A DNA stretch of 37,779 bases, taken from the NCBI GenBank assembly GCA_945861765.1, contig CAMAWP010000025.1, forward strand, positions 1 through 37,779, written 5' to 3'. The notes beneath the pieces are model-generated. The model made no database searches and was not told the origin of the DNA. It saw only the letters and a program-made list of their open reading frames with translations. This stretch comes from Akkermansia muciniphila (lineage in GTDB: Bacteria > Verrucomicrobiota > Verrucomicrobiia > Limisphaerales > SIBE01). Of this stretch, positions 1-8,316 are shown piece after piece. The position numbers were made by a program, and so were the translations under genes. Numbering within the stretch: the stretch's first letter is position 1; every line of letters starts with the position of its first letter.

Positions 1-4
1 AATA

Positions 5-359
5 TGGTGGAGGCGGCGGGAGTTGAACCCGCGTCCTTAGCAAACAAACCAGCCGCGACTACATGCTTAGTCAGAAGAGAGTTTTCTGCTGTGCGATAAC
101 GATCTGACACGATTCGCACGGCCTAGTCCGCATGAAATTTTTTCGGCCAATTGCGCGCGGTCTCCGCAATTAACCTAACCTGCTGTCAGCGTTCGTTCAC
201 CTTAGCAGGTGTCAGGCGACGAACGTCGTGGCGCATTAGGCCGCGAGAGCTAATTCTTGGTTAGCAGTTATTTTTTGGCTCGGTGATTAACGAGGCCAAC
301 GAACCATCCTCGGCATGCCACATCTGGCGCATCTCCCAAGTCGAAACCAGTACGCCCCC
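5..359 (-). ncRNA. ssrA: tmRNA (transfer-messenger RNA)
   Basis: Rescues stalled ribosomes by acting first as alanyl-tRNA and then as a short mRNA that adds a degradation tag. Read on the minus strand, the 5' end begins GGGGGCG followed by the tmRNA signature CTGGTTTCGAC. The 3' end has the T-arm sequence GGTTCAACTCCCGCC and an encoded CCA at 5-7. The 5' GGGGGCG pairs with 3' CGCCTCC over 7 bp with one G-U, which sets the ends at 359 and about 5. A tag frame ending in ALAA-stop lies inside. It is a one-piece tmRNA of about 355 nt, divergent from rpsP. The SmpB partner gene is not in the window. Confidence 0.96.
236..265 (-). other. tmRNA tag-peptide reading frame
   Basis: Minus-strand codons GCT AAC CAA GAA TTA GCT CTC GCG GCC TAA encode ANQELALAA and a stop. 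With the alanine carried by charged tmRNA the tag would be (A)ANQELALAA, the same length and architecture as E. coli (A)ANDENYALAA. The resume codon GCT is inferred from the length, from the preceding ATAACT and from the conserved LAA end. Confidence 0.85.
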
Positions 360-404
360 CTCCAATTGACTTGTAGGATCGTCGATCAAAGTGCCTTCGT
401 CAAG

Positions 405-551
405 TCAGCGGGTAACTTTCAATTCCTCGTGTAAGAAAGGCTTTCGATCAAAAACTAGCACCGCACCCCTCTTCACCTGATCAGGCCATCGCCCATCTCC
501 GACTTCCAAGTCCGTCTTCAACTGCAACCAGGAAAAGTCTGCGATGGGCAT
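405..551 (-). CDS. possible small protein upstream of ssrA
   Basis: A 48-aa frame from an ATG at 549-551 to a TGA at 405-407. The same frame is open upstream to 599, and a TTG at 584 would give 59 aa with a hydrophobic N-terminus (LASPVLAFLLLMPIADF) resembling a signal peptide or membrane anchor. The body is polar and mixed (for example DRKPFLHEELKVTR). I recognise no family and see no clear ribosome binding site. It lies in the same direction as ssrA, about 45 bp upstream of it. It may be a real small exported protein, a gene remnant or chance. Confidence 0.3.
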   Translation of the reverse strand: MPIADFSWLQLKTDLEVGDGRWPDQVKRGAVLVFDRKPFLHEELKVTR

Positions 552-577
552 CAAAAGCAAAAAAGCTAAAACAGGAC

Positions 578-606
578 TTGCCAATCGAGCAAACGGAGCC
601 TAGGCT
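578..606 (+). promoter_or_regulatory. candidate rpsP-operon promoter
   Basis: TTGCCA at 578-583 matches the sigma-70 -35 box at 5 of 6 positions. It is followed after exactly 17 nt by TAGGCT at 601-606, a weak -10 (3 of 6). It lies about 80 bp upstream of rpsP. The -10 region is embedded in a perfect palindrome. The spacing is good but the -10 is poor, so this is tentative. Confidence 0.3.
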
Positions 607-608
607 CC
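595..608. promoter_or_regulatory. perfect 14-bp palindrome in the rpsP leader
   Basis: GGAGCCTAGGCTCC is a perfect inverted repeat. It overlaps the candidate -10 and could be an operator or part of the leader structure. No regulator is known to me for this site. Confidence 0.35.
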
Positions 609-622
609 CCATTCTTTTGCGG

Positions 623-640
623 ACCGCCGAGAATGGCGGT
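623..640 (+). promoter_or_regulatory. hairpin in the rpsP 5' leader
   Basis: ACCGCC (623-628), loop GAGAAT, GGCGGT (635-640) form a perfect 6-bp stem about 50 bp before the rpsP start. There is no U-tract after it, so it is not a typical terminator. It may be leader structure affecting translation of the ribosomal operon. Together with the promoter candidate and the small minus-strand frame it accounts for what I can see in 360-688. Confidence 0.35.
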
Positions 641-688
641 TAGTGAAGAGTTGTAGTTATTCCGCCTCAAAGAGAAGAGATTTTTATT

Positions 689-946
689 ATGGCAGTTAGA
701 ATTCGCATGAAACGCATCGGGACTACGAACACCCCGGTGTTTCGCATTGTTGTGGCGGATAGCCGCAGTCCGCGTGATGGTAAATTTATCGAAGAGTTGG
801 GGACTTATCAGCCCTTAAAAAAGGACAATAACGTCGTGATCGACGTTGAGCGCGCTGAATACTGGATTAGCAAAGGAGCGCAGCCGTCGGATACTGTCTC
901 CAGCTTTCTGAGGAAAGCCAAGAGGGTGCCCGTAGCTGCTGCTTGA
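689..946 (+). CDS. rpsP: 30S ribosomal protein bS16
   Basis: An 85-aa protein matching bS16 over its whole length: N-terminal MAVRIRMKRIGTTNTPVFRI, then VVADSRSPRDGKFIEELGTY, typical of the family. It binds 16S rRNA in the body of the small subunit and is needed for 30S assembly. The start is preceded by a purine-rich AGAGAAGAGA about 8 nt upstream. It is the first gene of a compact plus-strand operon with khpA, trmD and rplS. Its TGA overlaps the next start codon (ATGA-type overlap), so translation is probably coupled. Confidence 0.98.
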   Translation: MAVRIRMKRIGTTNTPVFRIVVADSRSPRDGKFIEELGTYQPLKKDNNVVIDVERAEYWISKGAQPSDTVSSFLRKAKRVPVAAA

Positions 947-1209
947 TGGCTGGTTTAGGGCTTATGCAGGCCTTCTTGGAATACGTGGTGAAAGGGTTAG
1001 TAGAGCGTGCTGACGCCGTGACCATCACCCCGGTGGAGCGCAATGGGCTGACTGTTTACGAGTTGCGTTTGCACCCGACAGATGTCGGCAAGATCATTGG
1101 GCGGCAAGGAACAACGATTCACGCCATTCGGTCCTTGTTGCAAGTTGGCAGTGCCAAGAAAGGCGTGCGTTGCGGAATCGAAATCGTCGAAGAGCGATCG
1201 GATTCCTGA
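946..1209 (+). CDS. khpA: KH-domain RNA-binding protein (KhpA/YlqC family)
   Basis: An 87-aa protein from an ATG at 946 that overlaps the rpsP stop. It is a single type II KH domain with the RNA-binding GxxG loop visible in VGKIIGRQGTTIHAIRSLL (GRQG). The length fits KhpA, an RNA chaperone that works with KhpB/Jag in Firmicutes. Position between rpsP and trmD is the standard location for this family. The rimM gene usually found between khpA and trmD in other bacteria is absent here. The role in this phylum is not established. Confidence 0.9.
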   Translation: MAGLGLMQAFLEYVVKGLVERADAVTITPVERNGLTVYELRLHPTDVGKIIGRQGTTIHAIRSLLQVGSAKKGVRCGIEIVEERSDS

Positions 1210-1277
1210 TCCGTAGGAATTGGTTCAGCGTTGAAGGATTGTTCGCAGCCGAAGAAGCTTAACTTCCTTCAGAGGTC

Positions 1278-1982
1278 ATGAAGATCGATGTGATGACTTT
1301 GTTTCCGGGGATGTTTTCAGGTCCCCTCGATGAAAGCATCATTAAGCGTGCCCGCGATAAGGGTTTGCTGGTATTAGGAATACACAATCTGCGGGACTAT
1401 ACCCATGACCGGCATAAAACGGTGGATGACAAACCGTTCGGGGGCGGGCCGGGAATGTTGCTTAAGCCTGAGCCCCTGTTCGAGGCGGTCGAGAGTTTGA
1501 CGTCCGAACAAACGCATGTCGTGTTGCTAACGCCGTCCGGGCGGCGCTTGAATCAAGCGCTTGTTCGGGATCTGACGCGGCACTCCCATTTGTTGCTCGT
1601 TTGTGGGAGCTACGAGGGATTTGACGAGCGGATTCGAAGCTTGGCGGATGATGAATTGTCGATCGGCGATTATGTTCTGACGAACGGAGCATTGCCCGCG
1701 ATGGTCATAATCGACGCTGTGACTCGATTGTTGCCTGGGGTGCTTGGGGATGAAGAGAGCGTTGTGCAAGAGTCGTTCAGCAACGATCTGCTCGAGTATC
1801 CGCAATACACTCGGCCAGCCGATTTTCGGGGAATGACTGTGCCTGACGTGCTGATTTCCGGGCACCACGCGGAAATTGCCAAATGGCGGCTGGAGCAGTC
1901 CGAATTGCGAACGAGACAGAGAAGACCTGATTTATTGAACCCTATCCGCGGGACGGAAAACGTGCCGCAAACCAAAGTTTAA
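1278..1982 (+). CDS. trmD: tRNA (guanine-N1)-methyltransferase TrmD
   Basis: 234 aa, the usual TrmD length. It methylates N1 of G37 in tRNAs with SAM and prevents +1 frameshifting. Visible signatures are [13 protein letters not shown] at the N-terminus, [28 protein letters not shown] and the trefoil-knot segment [15 protein letters not shown], followed by [13 protein letters not shown]. The loop reads LTNGALPA rather than LSGGELPA, a variant I believe occurs in several phyla. It lies 68 bp after khpA and 3 bp before rplS, consistent with one operon. Confidence 0.97.
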   Translation: MKIDVMTLFPGMFSGPLDESIIKRARDKGLLVLGIHNLRDYTHDRHKTVDDKPFGGGPGMLLKPEPLFEAVESLTSEQTHVVLLTPSGRRLNQALVRDLTRHSHLLLVCGSYEGFDERIRSLADDELSIGDYVLTNGALPAMVIIDAVTRLLPGVLGDEESVVQESFSNDLLEYPQYTRPADFRGMTVPDVLISGHHAEIAKWRLEQSELRTRQRRPDLLNPIRGTENVPQTKV

Positions 1983-1985
1983 ATT

Positions 1986-2354
1986 ATGAGCCAAGCCTTA
2001 TTTGAAAAGATCGAATCTGAACAATATCGCAAAGTCCCAGCTATCTTCGCAGTGGGTGATACGGTGCGTGTCCACACCAAGGTCATTGAAGGCGACAAGG
2101 AGCGAATTCAGATCTTTGCTGGTGTCGTTATCGGACGCCGTGGCCATGGTTTGAACGCTACCTTTACGGTTCGGCGCATAAGCTTCGGCGAGGGTGTAGA
2201 GCGCGTATTTCCGGTCCACTCACCCCGGGTTGACAAAGTGGAAGTTGAACGCCAAGGCGCGGTTCGGCGCGCGAAGCTCACCTACTTGCGCAAGCGCATT
2301 GGCAAACGGGCAGTCACCGTGAAAGAAAAAGTAACCCGCGTAAAGGCTGGTTAA
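1986..2354 (+). CDS. rplS: 50S ribosomal protein bL19
   Basis: 122 aa. It matches bL19 in [30 protein letters not shown] and the [17 protein letters not shown] region. bL19 sits at the 30S-50S interface. The start lies 3 bp after trmD, so translational coupling is likely. A strong intrinsic terminator follows 22 bp after the stop, ending the operon. The C-terminal tail is lysine/arginine rich ([21 protein letters not shown]), normal for the family. Confidence 0.97.
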   Translation: MSQALFEKIESEQYRKVPAIFAVGDTVRVHTKVIEGDKERIQIFAGVVIGRRGHGLNATFTVRRISFGEGVERVFPVHSPRVDKVEVERQGAVRRAKLTYLRKRIGKRAVTVKEKVTRVKAG

Positions 2355-2376
2355 TCTACTCCCATCACGGTTTTCA

Positions 2377-2404
2377 AAAGCGAAGCCGTGGCTTCGCTTT
2401 TTTG
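2377..2404 (+). terminator. intrinsic terminator of the rpsP-rplS operon
   Basis: AAAGCGAAGC (2377-2386), loop CGTG, GCTTCGCTTT (2391-2400) form a perfect 10-bp stem continued by a run of T. It lies immediately after rplS and before the convergent DJ-1-like gene. Confidence 0.9.
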
Positions 2405-2429
2405 TTTGCTCGAATAGGGCTTCCTCTTG

Positions 2430-2990
2430 TTAGCGGTCTTGCCCGTTCAGGCAGCGAAAAATATCTCGGTAAAATTCTGGGTGACTTTGCCAGGTCTGCG
2501 AAGTCACGAACTTGCCATCAATCACGCTTTGACGGTCAATCCACGTCCCGCCGCACGTTTGTAGTTCAGAGCGGACGTTCTTGTAACAGGTCATTTTCCT
2601 TCCTCCTCCAAGACCAGCGGCCAGGAGAATTTGAATGCCGTGGCAGATAGAAAAGATCCATTTCTCAGCACGATGAAATTCCTGGACGATCCTGATCAGC
2701 TTCGCATCGTGGCGCAAAAACTCGGGCGCGCGTCCACCAATCAACATGATTGCCTCGTAGTCGTTCGTCTTGACTCGTGAAATGGCGATATCAGCCTGAA
2801 TGAGATAACCCGGCTTTTCAATGTAAGTGTTCCAGCCAGGCTCAAAGTCGTGAAGCACGCCGTTCAACAATTTCTTTTGTGTGGCCGCGATGACCGGATG
2901 ATAGCCTGCCTCGCGAAAGCGATGTTGCGCGTAAAGAATCTCGAAGGATTCGCCGGCGTCATCTGTAATAATTAAGATTTTCTTGGGCAT
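2430..2990 (-). CDS. DJ-1/PfpI family protein
   Basis: 186 aa with the DJ-1/PfpI fold signatures: N-terminal KKILIITDDAGESFEI (strand plus the conserved acidic residue of the nucleophile elbow environment) and the nucleophile elbow SICHGIQILLAAG with the reactive Cys. The C-terminus keeps GKFVTSQ. Members include glyoxalases, deglycase-like proteins and intracellular peptidases, so the substrate cannot be named. It is the last gene of a minus-strand cluster that starts with the FG-GAP gene. Start ATG at 2988-2990; no strong ribosome binding site is seen. Confidence 0.88.
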   Translation of the reverse strand: MPKKILIITDDAGESFEILYAQHRFREAGYHPVIAATQKKLLNGVLHDFEPGWNTYIEKPGYLIQADIAISRVKTNDYEAIMLIGGRAPEFLRHDAKLIRIVQEFHRAEKWIFSICHGIQILLAAGLGGGRKMTCYKNVRSELQTCGGTWIDRQSVIDGKFVTSQTWQSHPEFYRDIFRCLNGQDR

Positions 2991-3190
2991 AAGTCTGATC
3001 GGTTGCGCGGTGTCGTTGGGGCCATTAGGAAACAGAAAGGTATGAGGGCGGCAAGCAAATCATCGCGCGAGTTCGTCATTGGAACATAGCTGACTTGCGC
3101 TTGAGGCAACTCGCTCCGACTTCTCGCGAATGCGTTCATATTCTCCAGCTCGATGGGATAGTAACCGGGGAGCGATCGCGGGGAATTCAT
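2972..3190 (-). CDS. small overlapping reading frame, doubtful
   Basis: A 72-aa frame whose ATG overlaps the TGA of the haem protein (ATGA arrangement) and whose end overlaps the DJ-1-like gene by 19 bp. That layout suits a translationally coupled gene. However, the protein has no signal peptide, no repeats and no recognisable motif. It may be a small hypothetical gene, the remnant of one, or chance in a 196-bp spacer. Confidence 0.22.
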   Translation of the reverse strand: MNSPRSLPGYYPIELENMNAFARSRSELPQAQVSYVPMTNSRDDLLAALIPFCFLMAPTTPRNRSDLCPRKS

Positions 3191-4413
3191 TGATTGTTAG
3201 GGGCTGTCGTCAGTGGCACTTGCCCAGGGCGACCGAGGTAGTAAATCAAGTCGCGAATTTCCTGATCGTTCAAGAGTTGCAGCAGGCCTTCAGGCATCAT
3301 TGAAACATCGCTTTGTCGCAACGATTTTATCTCGTTGTTAGGAATGACCAAGGTCTCGTTGGCCGTGAGGATGGTCACTGCCTTTTCATCCTGCGCGTTC
3401 GCGATCCCCGTGATGATTCGCTCGTCTTTGGTTTCCAGAGTCGAGGTGCGATACTCGTTCGGAATCACCGCGTTGGGGTCCACGATGTTTTGCAGAATGT
3501 ATTCAAGGTCAGCGCGGTTTGAGCCTGTCAAATCAGGACCAACCTTGCCACCGGCTTCGAATAGTGTGTGGCATTGAACACAGACGCGGGCAAAGACAAC
3601 TCTGCCTCTCGAAGCATCGCCCGGCTGAGAACCGCCCGCTCGGTAAACAGCTCGATATTTCGCAATCTCTTTCTGTTTGTCCGCGTTGCTGTCGCGCGCT
3701 AAACCCCACACCTTTTGCAGTTCCTGGTCGATCTCCGCAATTTTCAGGTTCCGCAACTGGCGCACCACATCCGCCGTCAGATCTTTCGCCGAGACGGAAC
3801 CACTGCCAACCGCAGCCAGCAGCGGCTTCGCGAAGGCGGCGCGCGAGGCCAGAGTGTTGAGAGCATCTCGCTTCTCCGCGGTGGTGAAGGAACTATAGAC
3901 CGCCAAAATAGACGCGGGTGTTTGGGTATCCTCATAGGCCGCCAAGGCGCGAACGGCGGGGGCGCGCAGAGAAATGTCCTTCAACAACTGTTGCAGCAGC
4001 GGGGCGAGCCCAGAATCTTTTGCTCCTAAAAGAGCATCCAGAGCCATGCGCCGGGCGGACAGCTCGGCTGAATTATTGGTCAGAGTTTTCCGAAGCTCAG
4101 TGAGTGCTCGGGTGCTGCCGAAGGTCAAAGAAAGCGATTGTGCATGTGCGCGAATTTCCGCGTTCGCGCTTTGGCCGAGCCTTGTTTCAATCTGTTCCCA
4201 ACCTTTTGGCATCGGCACCTGCCGTTGGCCTTTGAGCCCTTCGCTTAGGCCCTTTAACACATCGAGTTGAAACTGGGGATCGTCGGTTCCATTCAAAACT
4301 TCCACTAAAATGGCTAGGTTGCTGCCAGGCGCCTGGTCCTGAGCCTGGGCTCGACCTAGGATCAACAGCGCCGCCATCAACATGCACACCCAAGGGGTAG
4401 TCGTAGGTTTCAT
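3187..4413 (-). CDS. secreted HEAT-like / c-type haem-binding protein
   Basis: 408 aa. A signal peptide (hydrophobic MLMAALLILGRAQA) is followed by alpha-helical HEAT-like repeats to about residue 240. Then comes the PVC-type haem domain: RGRVVFARVCVQCHTLFEAG with a single CxxCH at 278-282, GPDLTG, and the conserved region through VIPNEYRTSTLETKDERIITG. A candidate distal Met lies in SMMPEG. The family is known from Planctomycetes and Verrucomicrobia, usually next to propeller 'dehydrogenases', as here. A good Shine-Dalgarno (AAAGGAAA) precedes the start. The 41-bp gap to the upstream gene suggests an operon. The redox partner is unknown; periplasmic electron transfer is inferred. Confidence 0.88.
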   Translation of the reverse strand: MKPTTTPWVCMLMAALLILGRAQAQDQAPGSNLAILVEVLNGTDDPQFQLDVLKGLSEGLKGQRQVPMPKGWEQIETRLGQSANAEIRAHAQSLSLTFGSTRALTELRKTLTNNSAELSARRMALDALLGAKDSGLAPLLQQLLKDISLRAPAVRALAAYEDTQTPASILAVYSSFTTAEKRDALNTLASRAAFAKPLLAAVGSGSVSAKDLTADVVRQLRNLKIAEIDQELQKVWGLARDSNADKQKEIAKYRAVYRAGGSQPGDASRGRVVFARVCVQCHTLFEAGGKVGPDLTGSNRADLEYILQNIVDPNAVIPNEYRTSTLETKDERIITGIANAQDEKAVTILTANETLVIPNNEIKSLRQSDVSMMPEGLLQLLNDQEIRDLIYYLGRPGQVPLTTAPNNQ

Positions 4414-4453
4414 CGGTTTCCTTTATCAGCCGGACGCCTCTTGGTTACGCGCT

Positions 4454-6943
4454 CTACTTATCAGCCGCCGCGGTCTTTTCTCCGGAAGCCATTCTCCGGG
4501 CGATGAACTGCCGAACCACAGGGATTTTGGACTTGCCCATCAAAGCGGCGCCGAGTTGCGCGCTTTGCCCGGCGACTGGCTCGGCCGCATACCAATACAT
4601 GAGCGGCAAGTTGTGGTCCTGCGCATCTTCGGCGTGCGAAAGCAAACCTTCCAAGATCTCTGCGCGCTGGTTCACGGGAGTGCGTTGCAGGGCTGAAGCC
4701 AGATAAAGCCGGACGAAAGCAGAAGGGTCACTTTTACTGAGGCGGGCGAATTCTTTCAACACCGCCGCCGAAGGCCTGCGATCTTCCGCCAAGAACTGGA
4801 TGGCCCAGGCGCGGACATATTCACTCGTGTCATGCAGTTGCGCCAACGCGATCTCCTCGGTCAAGCCCGCTGTAGCGCTTAGGGTCCAGAACGCTCGAAG
4901 TTTGCGGCTGACATCAGGATTTTCTTTCAAAATCTTCAGCAACGCCTGGTGGACTTTCGGATTCGCACCGCGTTCTTGGAGTATGCGCCGCGCATGGCGG
5001 ACATACCACTCGTTCTTGTGCAATTGGAGTTGAACCAATTCGATGTCGCTCTTCTTCTGTAAATCGACAGGCGTCCATTTCGCGTTGTCGTAAACTATTT
5101 TGAAGATTCGACCGTTCGAGCGGTCATGGCCGTTGAGGTCGTTGTGATGGCATTGGTTCTTGTCGTACCAGTCGATCATATAGACCGACCCATTCTGGTC
5201 GTAGAGTAAATTGAGGATCTGGGACCACCGGTCGTTGGAATTGATTAAATCTGCTCCATGATGGCCAACGAATCCCGATCCTTTCCGCTCGAGGATATCC
5301 ATGTTAATCCGCTGGCCATGGATGTTGTTCATGAAAGCTCCGTTCCGATATTGCTCGGGCCAACTGTCCCCGAGATAGATCATCAAGCCAGCGTGAGCAT
5401 GGCCCCCGCCGGCGGCATCGGAACGGCCATTCGCAGCGTGCGGCCCTTTCGCTCCGGCATAGTGCAGGTGGTCGGCGATTGTCTTGATATCGTCGTAAAT
5501 GAAAGGATTGATGTGGCCTTGTCCGGCCAGTTGGTGGAAGCGCTCGTGATCGCGTTTTTCATCGAGGGTAATATTGTAATGTTGCCCACCCTGGCGTTCG
5601 TAGCGACCGCCTTGGATCATGTGCCAAAGGTGTGGAATCACACAGGCCTCAATAATACATTGGCCATGTTCATCGAAGTCAACGCCCCACGGATTGCTCG
5701 TGCCTTCAGCGAATATTTCGAACACCTGCTTGGTCGGATGATAGCGCCAAACCGCCGCATCGACTCGCTGGCGTTGATTGGCCGGAGTACCCGGCTTTCC
5801 GACAAGTGAGGGACAGAATACTCCATGACAGCCATAGAGCCAGCCATCGGGTCCCCAGGTAAAAGTATTCAATGTTTCGTGAGTGTCCCGGAGATAATCC
5901 CAACCGTCTAACAGGATCTGCGGCTCTCCATCGGGCTTGTCATCGCCATTTCTGTCCGGGATGAACATCAGGTAGGGCGCGGCGCCAACCCATACACCGC
6001 CAAAGCCGATCTCTAATCCGCTGACCAGATTCAAGTTTTCGATGAACACCGTTCGCTTGTCGAACTTACCATCGCCATCGGTGTCTTCGAAAATAAGAAT
6101 CCGGTCTTTACCCTGTCCTTCGGGAGCGCGACGCGGATAGGTGTAAGCCTCCGCGACCCACAAGCGCCCTCGATCATCGATCGCGAAGGCGATAGGCTGT
6201 TTCACATCGGGCTCTCCGGCGAATAGTTTCGCGGAAAAGCCGGGAGGCAAAGTCATTTCACGCGCCGCCTCTTCTGGGGAAAGGCCCGCAAACTTAACCG
6301 CATCCATGGACGGCATCTCCGCTTGCTTGGCGATCTGGCCTGGGTCGATCGCATTGACGAAAGCCGGCTTGGCAGAGTGGAATTTAAAGTCATCGAAGTT
6401 GCTGTGACCCCATCCGCCAATCTGTTGGTCCATGACCCGAATAAAAATCTCTTTGCCCACATGCGCCTGTAAATCAACCACCACTGGCCGAAGATTTTCC
6501 GTGTCGAACCCTGAGACTTTGAAGAAGACCTGTTGGTTATCGGCACGCGCCAACTCGACTCGGTTGCCTTCGGTCGAGCCGCCCGCGATCAAGAAACTGC
6601 CGTAGGGATGCGTGACTTTGAACGGGACCGAAGTCAGCGTGCCGGTCAAATCATCGCCGCCCTTTTCGTAGGTTCCAATCCAATAGTTTCCCGTGTGATC
6701 GCTCTTCATGTCGCCGCGGCGGCGAATCACGGCGTCTCCTTTGATGGGTTGGTTTTCGAAAGCTTTGCCTACGGCCGTCCAGTCTTTCAGCGTGCCATCT
6801 TCGAAATCGAGGTTCAGAGGCTTGCCGTCTTGTCCAAGAGGTTTGATCCCGGAAGGCGCTTCGGCTGCAAAGATTGTCGATTCAAAAGCAAACCAAAGAG
6901 GGAGACAGGCCAGCCCACAAGCTAATTGTGTTCGTCTTGTCAT
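4454..6943 (-). CDS. PVC-type membrane-bound dehydrogenase-like beta-propeller protein
   Basis: 829 aa from an ATG at 6941-6943, chosen because it gives a signal peptide (MTRRTQLACGLACLPLWFAF). The next upstream in-frame start overlaps the previous gene. Residues of about 40-200 form a jelly-roll-like region (LDFEDGTLKDWTAVGKAF, VELARADNQQVFFKVSGFD). The middle is a propeller with Ca-binding-like DTDGDGKFDKRTVF and DRNGDDKPDGEP, and LPPGFSAKLFAGEP starting the PVC-specific domain. The C-terminus is HEAT-like. The family is often annotated as putative membrane-bound or PQQ-like sugar dehydrogenase; enzymatic activity is generally unproven. Its downstream haem protein may accept the electrons. 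Confidence 0.85.
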   Translation of the reverse strand: MTRRTQLACGLACLPLWFAFESTIFAAEAPSGIKPLGQDGKPLNLDFEDGTLKDWTAVGKAFENQPIKGDAVIRRRGDMKSDHTGNYWIGTYEKGGDDLTGTLTSVPFKVTHPYGSFLIAGGSTEGNRVELARADNQQVFFKVSGFDTENLRPVVVDLQAHVGKEIFIRVMDQQIGGWGHSNFDDFKFHSAKPAFVNAIDPGQIAKQAEMPSMDAVKFAGLSPEEAAREMTLPPGFSAKLFAGEPDVKQPIAFAIDDRGRLWVAEAYTYPRRAPEGQGKDRILIFEDTDGDGKFDKRTVFIENLNLVSGLEIGFGGVWVGAAPYLMFIPDRNGDDKPDGEPQILLDGWDYLRDTHETLNTFTWGPDGWLYGCHGVFCPSLVGKPGTPANQRQRVDAAVWRYHPTKQVFEIFAEGTSNPWGVDFDEHGQCIIEACVIPHLWHMIQGGRYERQGGQHYNITLDEKRDHERFHQLAGQGHINPFIYDDIKTIADHLHYAGAKGPHAANGRSDAAGGGHAHAGLMIYLGDSWPEQYRNGAFMNNIHGQRINMDILERKGSGFVGHHGADLINSNDRWSQILNLLYDQNGSVYMIDWYDKNQCHHNDLNGHDRSNGRIFKIVYDNAKWTPVDLQKKSDIELVQLQLHKNEWYVRHARRILQERGANPKVHQALLKILKENPDVSRKLRAFWTLSATAGLTEEIALAQLHDTSEYVRAWAIQFLAEDRRPSAAVLKEFARLSKSDPSAFVRLYLASALQRTPVNQRAEILEGLLSHAEDAQDHNLPLMYWYAAEPVAGQSAQLGAALMGKSKIPVVRQFIARRMASGEKTAAADK

Positions 6944-6987
6944 AGAGTTCACTCGGTAGCATATACAGGGTAGCGTGCGGATCTTTG

Positions 6988-8316
6988 CTATTTGACCGAG
7001 GGGCTGCCGCCAGCGATAGAGGGTTTCGGTTGGGCTTTTTCCCATTCACTCTTGCTGACCTTTTTCGTGCTGTGCAGAAGAACGAATGTCCCCTTCTTGT
7101 TGCCGACGACCACATCAGGAAGTTTGTCCCCATTCACGTTGCCAGCGACGACCTGAGTTCCAATTCCTGAATCGCCATCAATGAGGTAAGGAACGAAATC
7201 AACGCTCTTGTCCGCGCCACGCACCAGCTTGAACCAATAGAGAACGGCGGCAGCGTTCGGCTCCGCATCGCCGTGTGAACCGTGAGCCCAAAAGCGTTTC
7301 CCGGTGACAATATCTTTGAGGCCGTCTCCGTCCATGTCGATTAGATCGATTGCGTGAAGTTGTGAGAATTGGACGCCGTATTTATTCTCTTTCGGCTCCT
7401 TGTTGACGAACAGATGTTCCTTAAAAGTGATTTCACCGTTAGCCTTCACATTTTCGTACCAAGCCAAGCCGTAGCCATGAGCGGCGATGCTCGTGATGAC
7501 GTCGTTCTCTCCGTCGCCATCCACATCGTAGGCATACATCTGTGCGCCGCCCGTGCCGAAAGTAGCGTTGTGTTTCTTCCATTCGGGATCTCCGGTTAAG
7601 GAGGAGGGTTGTTCCCACCAGCCGTCTTTCTCGAGAAGATCCAGCCTGCCATCGCCATTCACATCGCCAATTCCCATACCGTGGGTGAAGCGTTGCCACA
7701 TGCCTTTTGGAGTGATTCTATGAAACTTCCAAGGGCGCGAAGGATCGCTCCAGTCAGGTTCGGCATAACCAAAGTAACCTCCCGAATTGCAAATGATCTC
7801 GGGCTTTCCATCACCTGTCAGATCCGCGAAGGTGGGCGATTCGTTGTCCGTGACATTCAGGGCAACGTGCTTTTGCCAATGACCTTCGCGGCCTCTTGGA
7901 TTTTCATACCAAGACGATTCCTCGCCAGGAAATCCGAGAATAAGAATGTCGGGCCACTTGTCTTTGTTGAAATCAAAAGTAAACGCTACAAAATTCTTGG
8001 AGTAAGCGTTGTTAGTTCCCATGGCTCCCTCGAACCCCGGGATCGTTTCCTCCGTTCCATTGATCCCTTTGCGCTTAAACGTTTGGGTGGCCGGATAGTA
8101 TTCATGCTTCTTCTTGAAGTCCGGTCCCTCGTACCAATACGGGCCTGACACGATGTCGCTTTTTCCGTCTTGATTAAAATCTCCGAAGTTGGCCCCTTCC
8201 GACCAGAACTGGTCTGTCAGTTGAATCTTCTTAAATGAATGCAACACGTGATCGGCAGCCGAAGCTAAGAACGCACTCGACACGAGAAGGGAAAGAACGA
8301 TGGGAAACTTGATCAT
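6988..8316 (-). CDS. secreted FG-GAP/VCBS repeat protein
   Basis: 442 aa from an ATG at 8314-8316 (an ATG 7 codons upstream is also possible). It has a signal peptide (MIKFPIVLSLLVSSAFLASA) and repeated DxDxDG-type calcium-binding loops: GDFNQDGKSDIV, DFNKDKWPDILI, DLTGDGKPEII, GDVNGDGRLDLL, DVDGDGENDVI, DMDGDGLKDIV, GNVNGDKLPDVVV. These are the FG-GAP units of an integrin-like propeller. No catalytic domain is seen. It is the first gene of the minus-strand cluster, 44 bp before the propeller protein, so probably co-transcribed. Surface binding of a carbohydrate or protein partner is inferred. Confidence 0.87.
   Translation of the reverse strand: MIKFPIVLSLLVSSAFLASAADHVLHSFKKIQLTDQFWSEGANFGDFNQDGKSDIVSGPYWYEGPDFKKKHEYYPATQTFKRKGINGTEETIPGFEGAMGTNNAYSKNFVAFTFDFNKDKWPDILILGFPGEESSWYENPRGREGHWQKHVALNVTDNESPTFADLTGDGKPEIICNSGGYFGYAEPDWSDPSRPWKFHRITPKGMWQRFTHGMGIGDVNGDGRLDLLEKDGWWEQPSSLTGDPEWKKHNATFGTGGAQMYAYDVDGDGENDVITSIAAHGYGLAWYENVKANGEITFKEHLFVNKEPKENKYGVQFSQLHAIDLIDMDGDGLKDIVTGKRFWAHGSHGDAEPNAAAVLYWFKLVRGADKSVDFVPYLIDGDSGIGTQVVAGNVNGDKLPDVVVGNKKGTFVLLHSTKKVSKSEWEKAQPKPSIAGGSPSVK

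Noticed and set aside
366-401. A sigma-70 promoter for ssrA on the minus strand (TTGACG and TACAAG)
   Set aside because: The two boxes are 22 nt apart, too far for a standard promoter, and alternatives at 17 nt have a poor -10.
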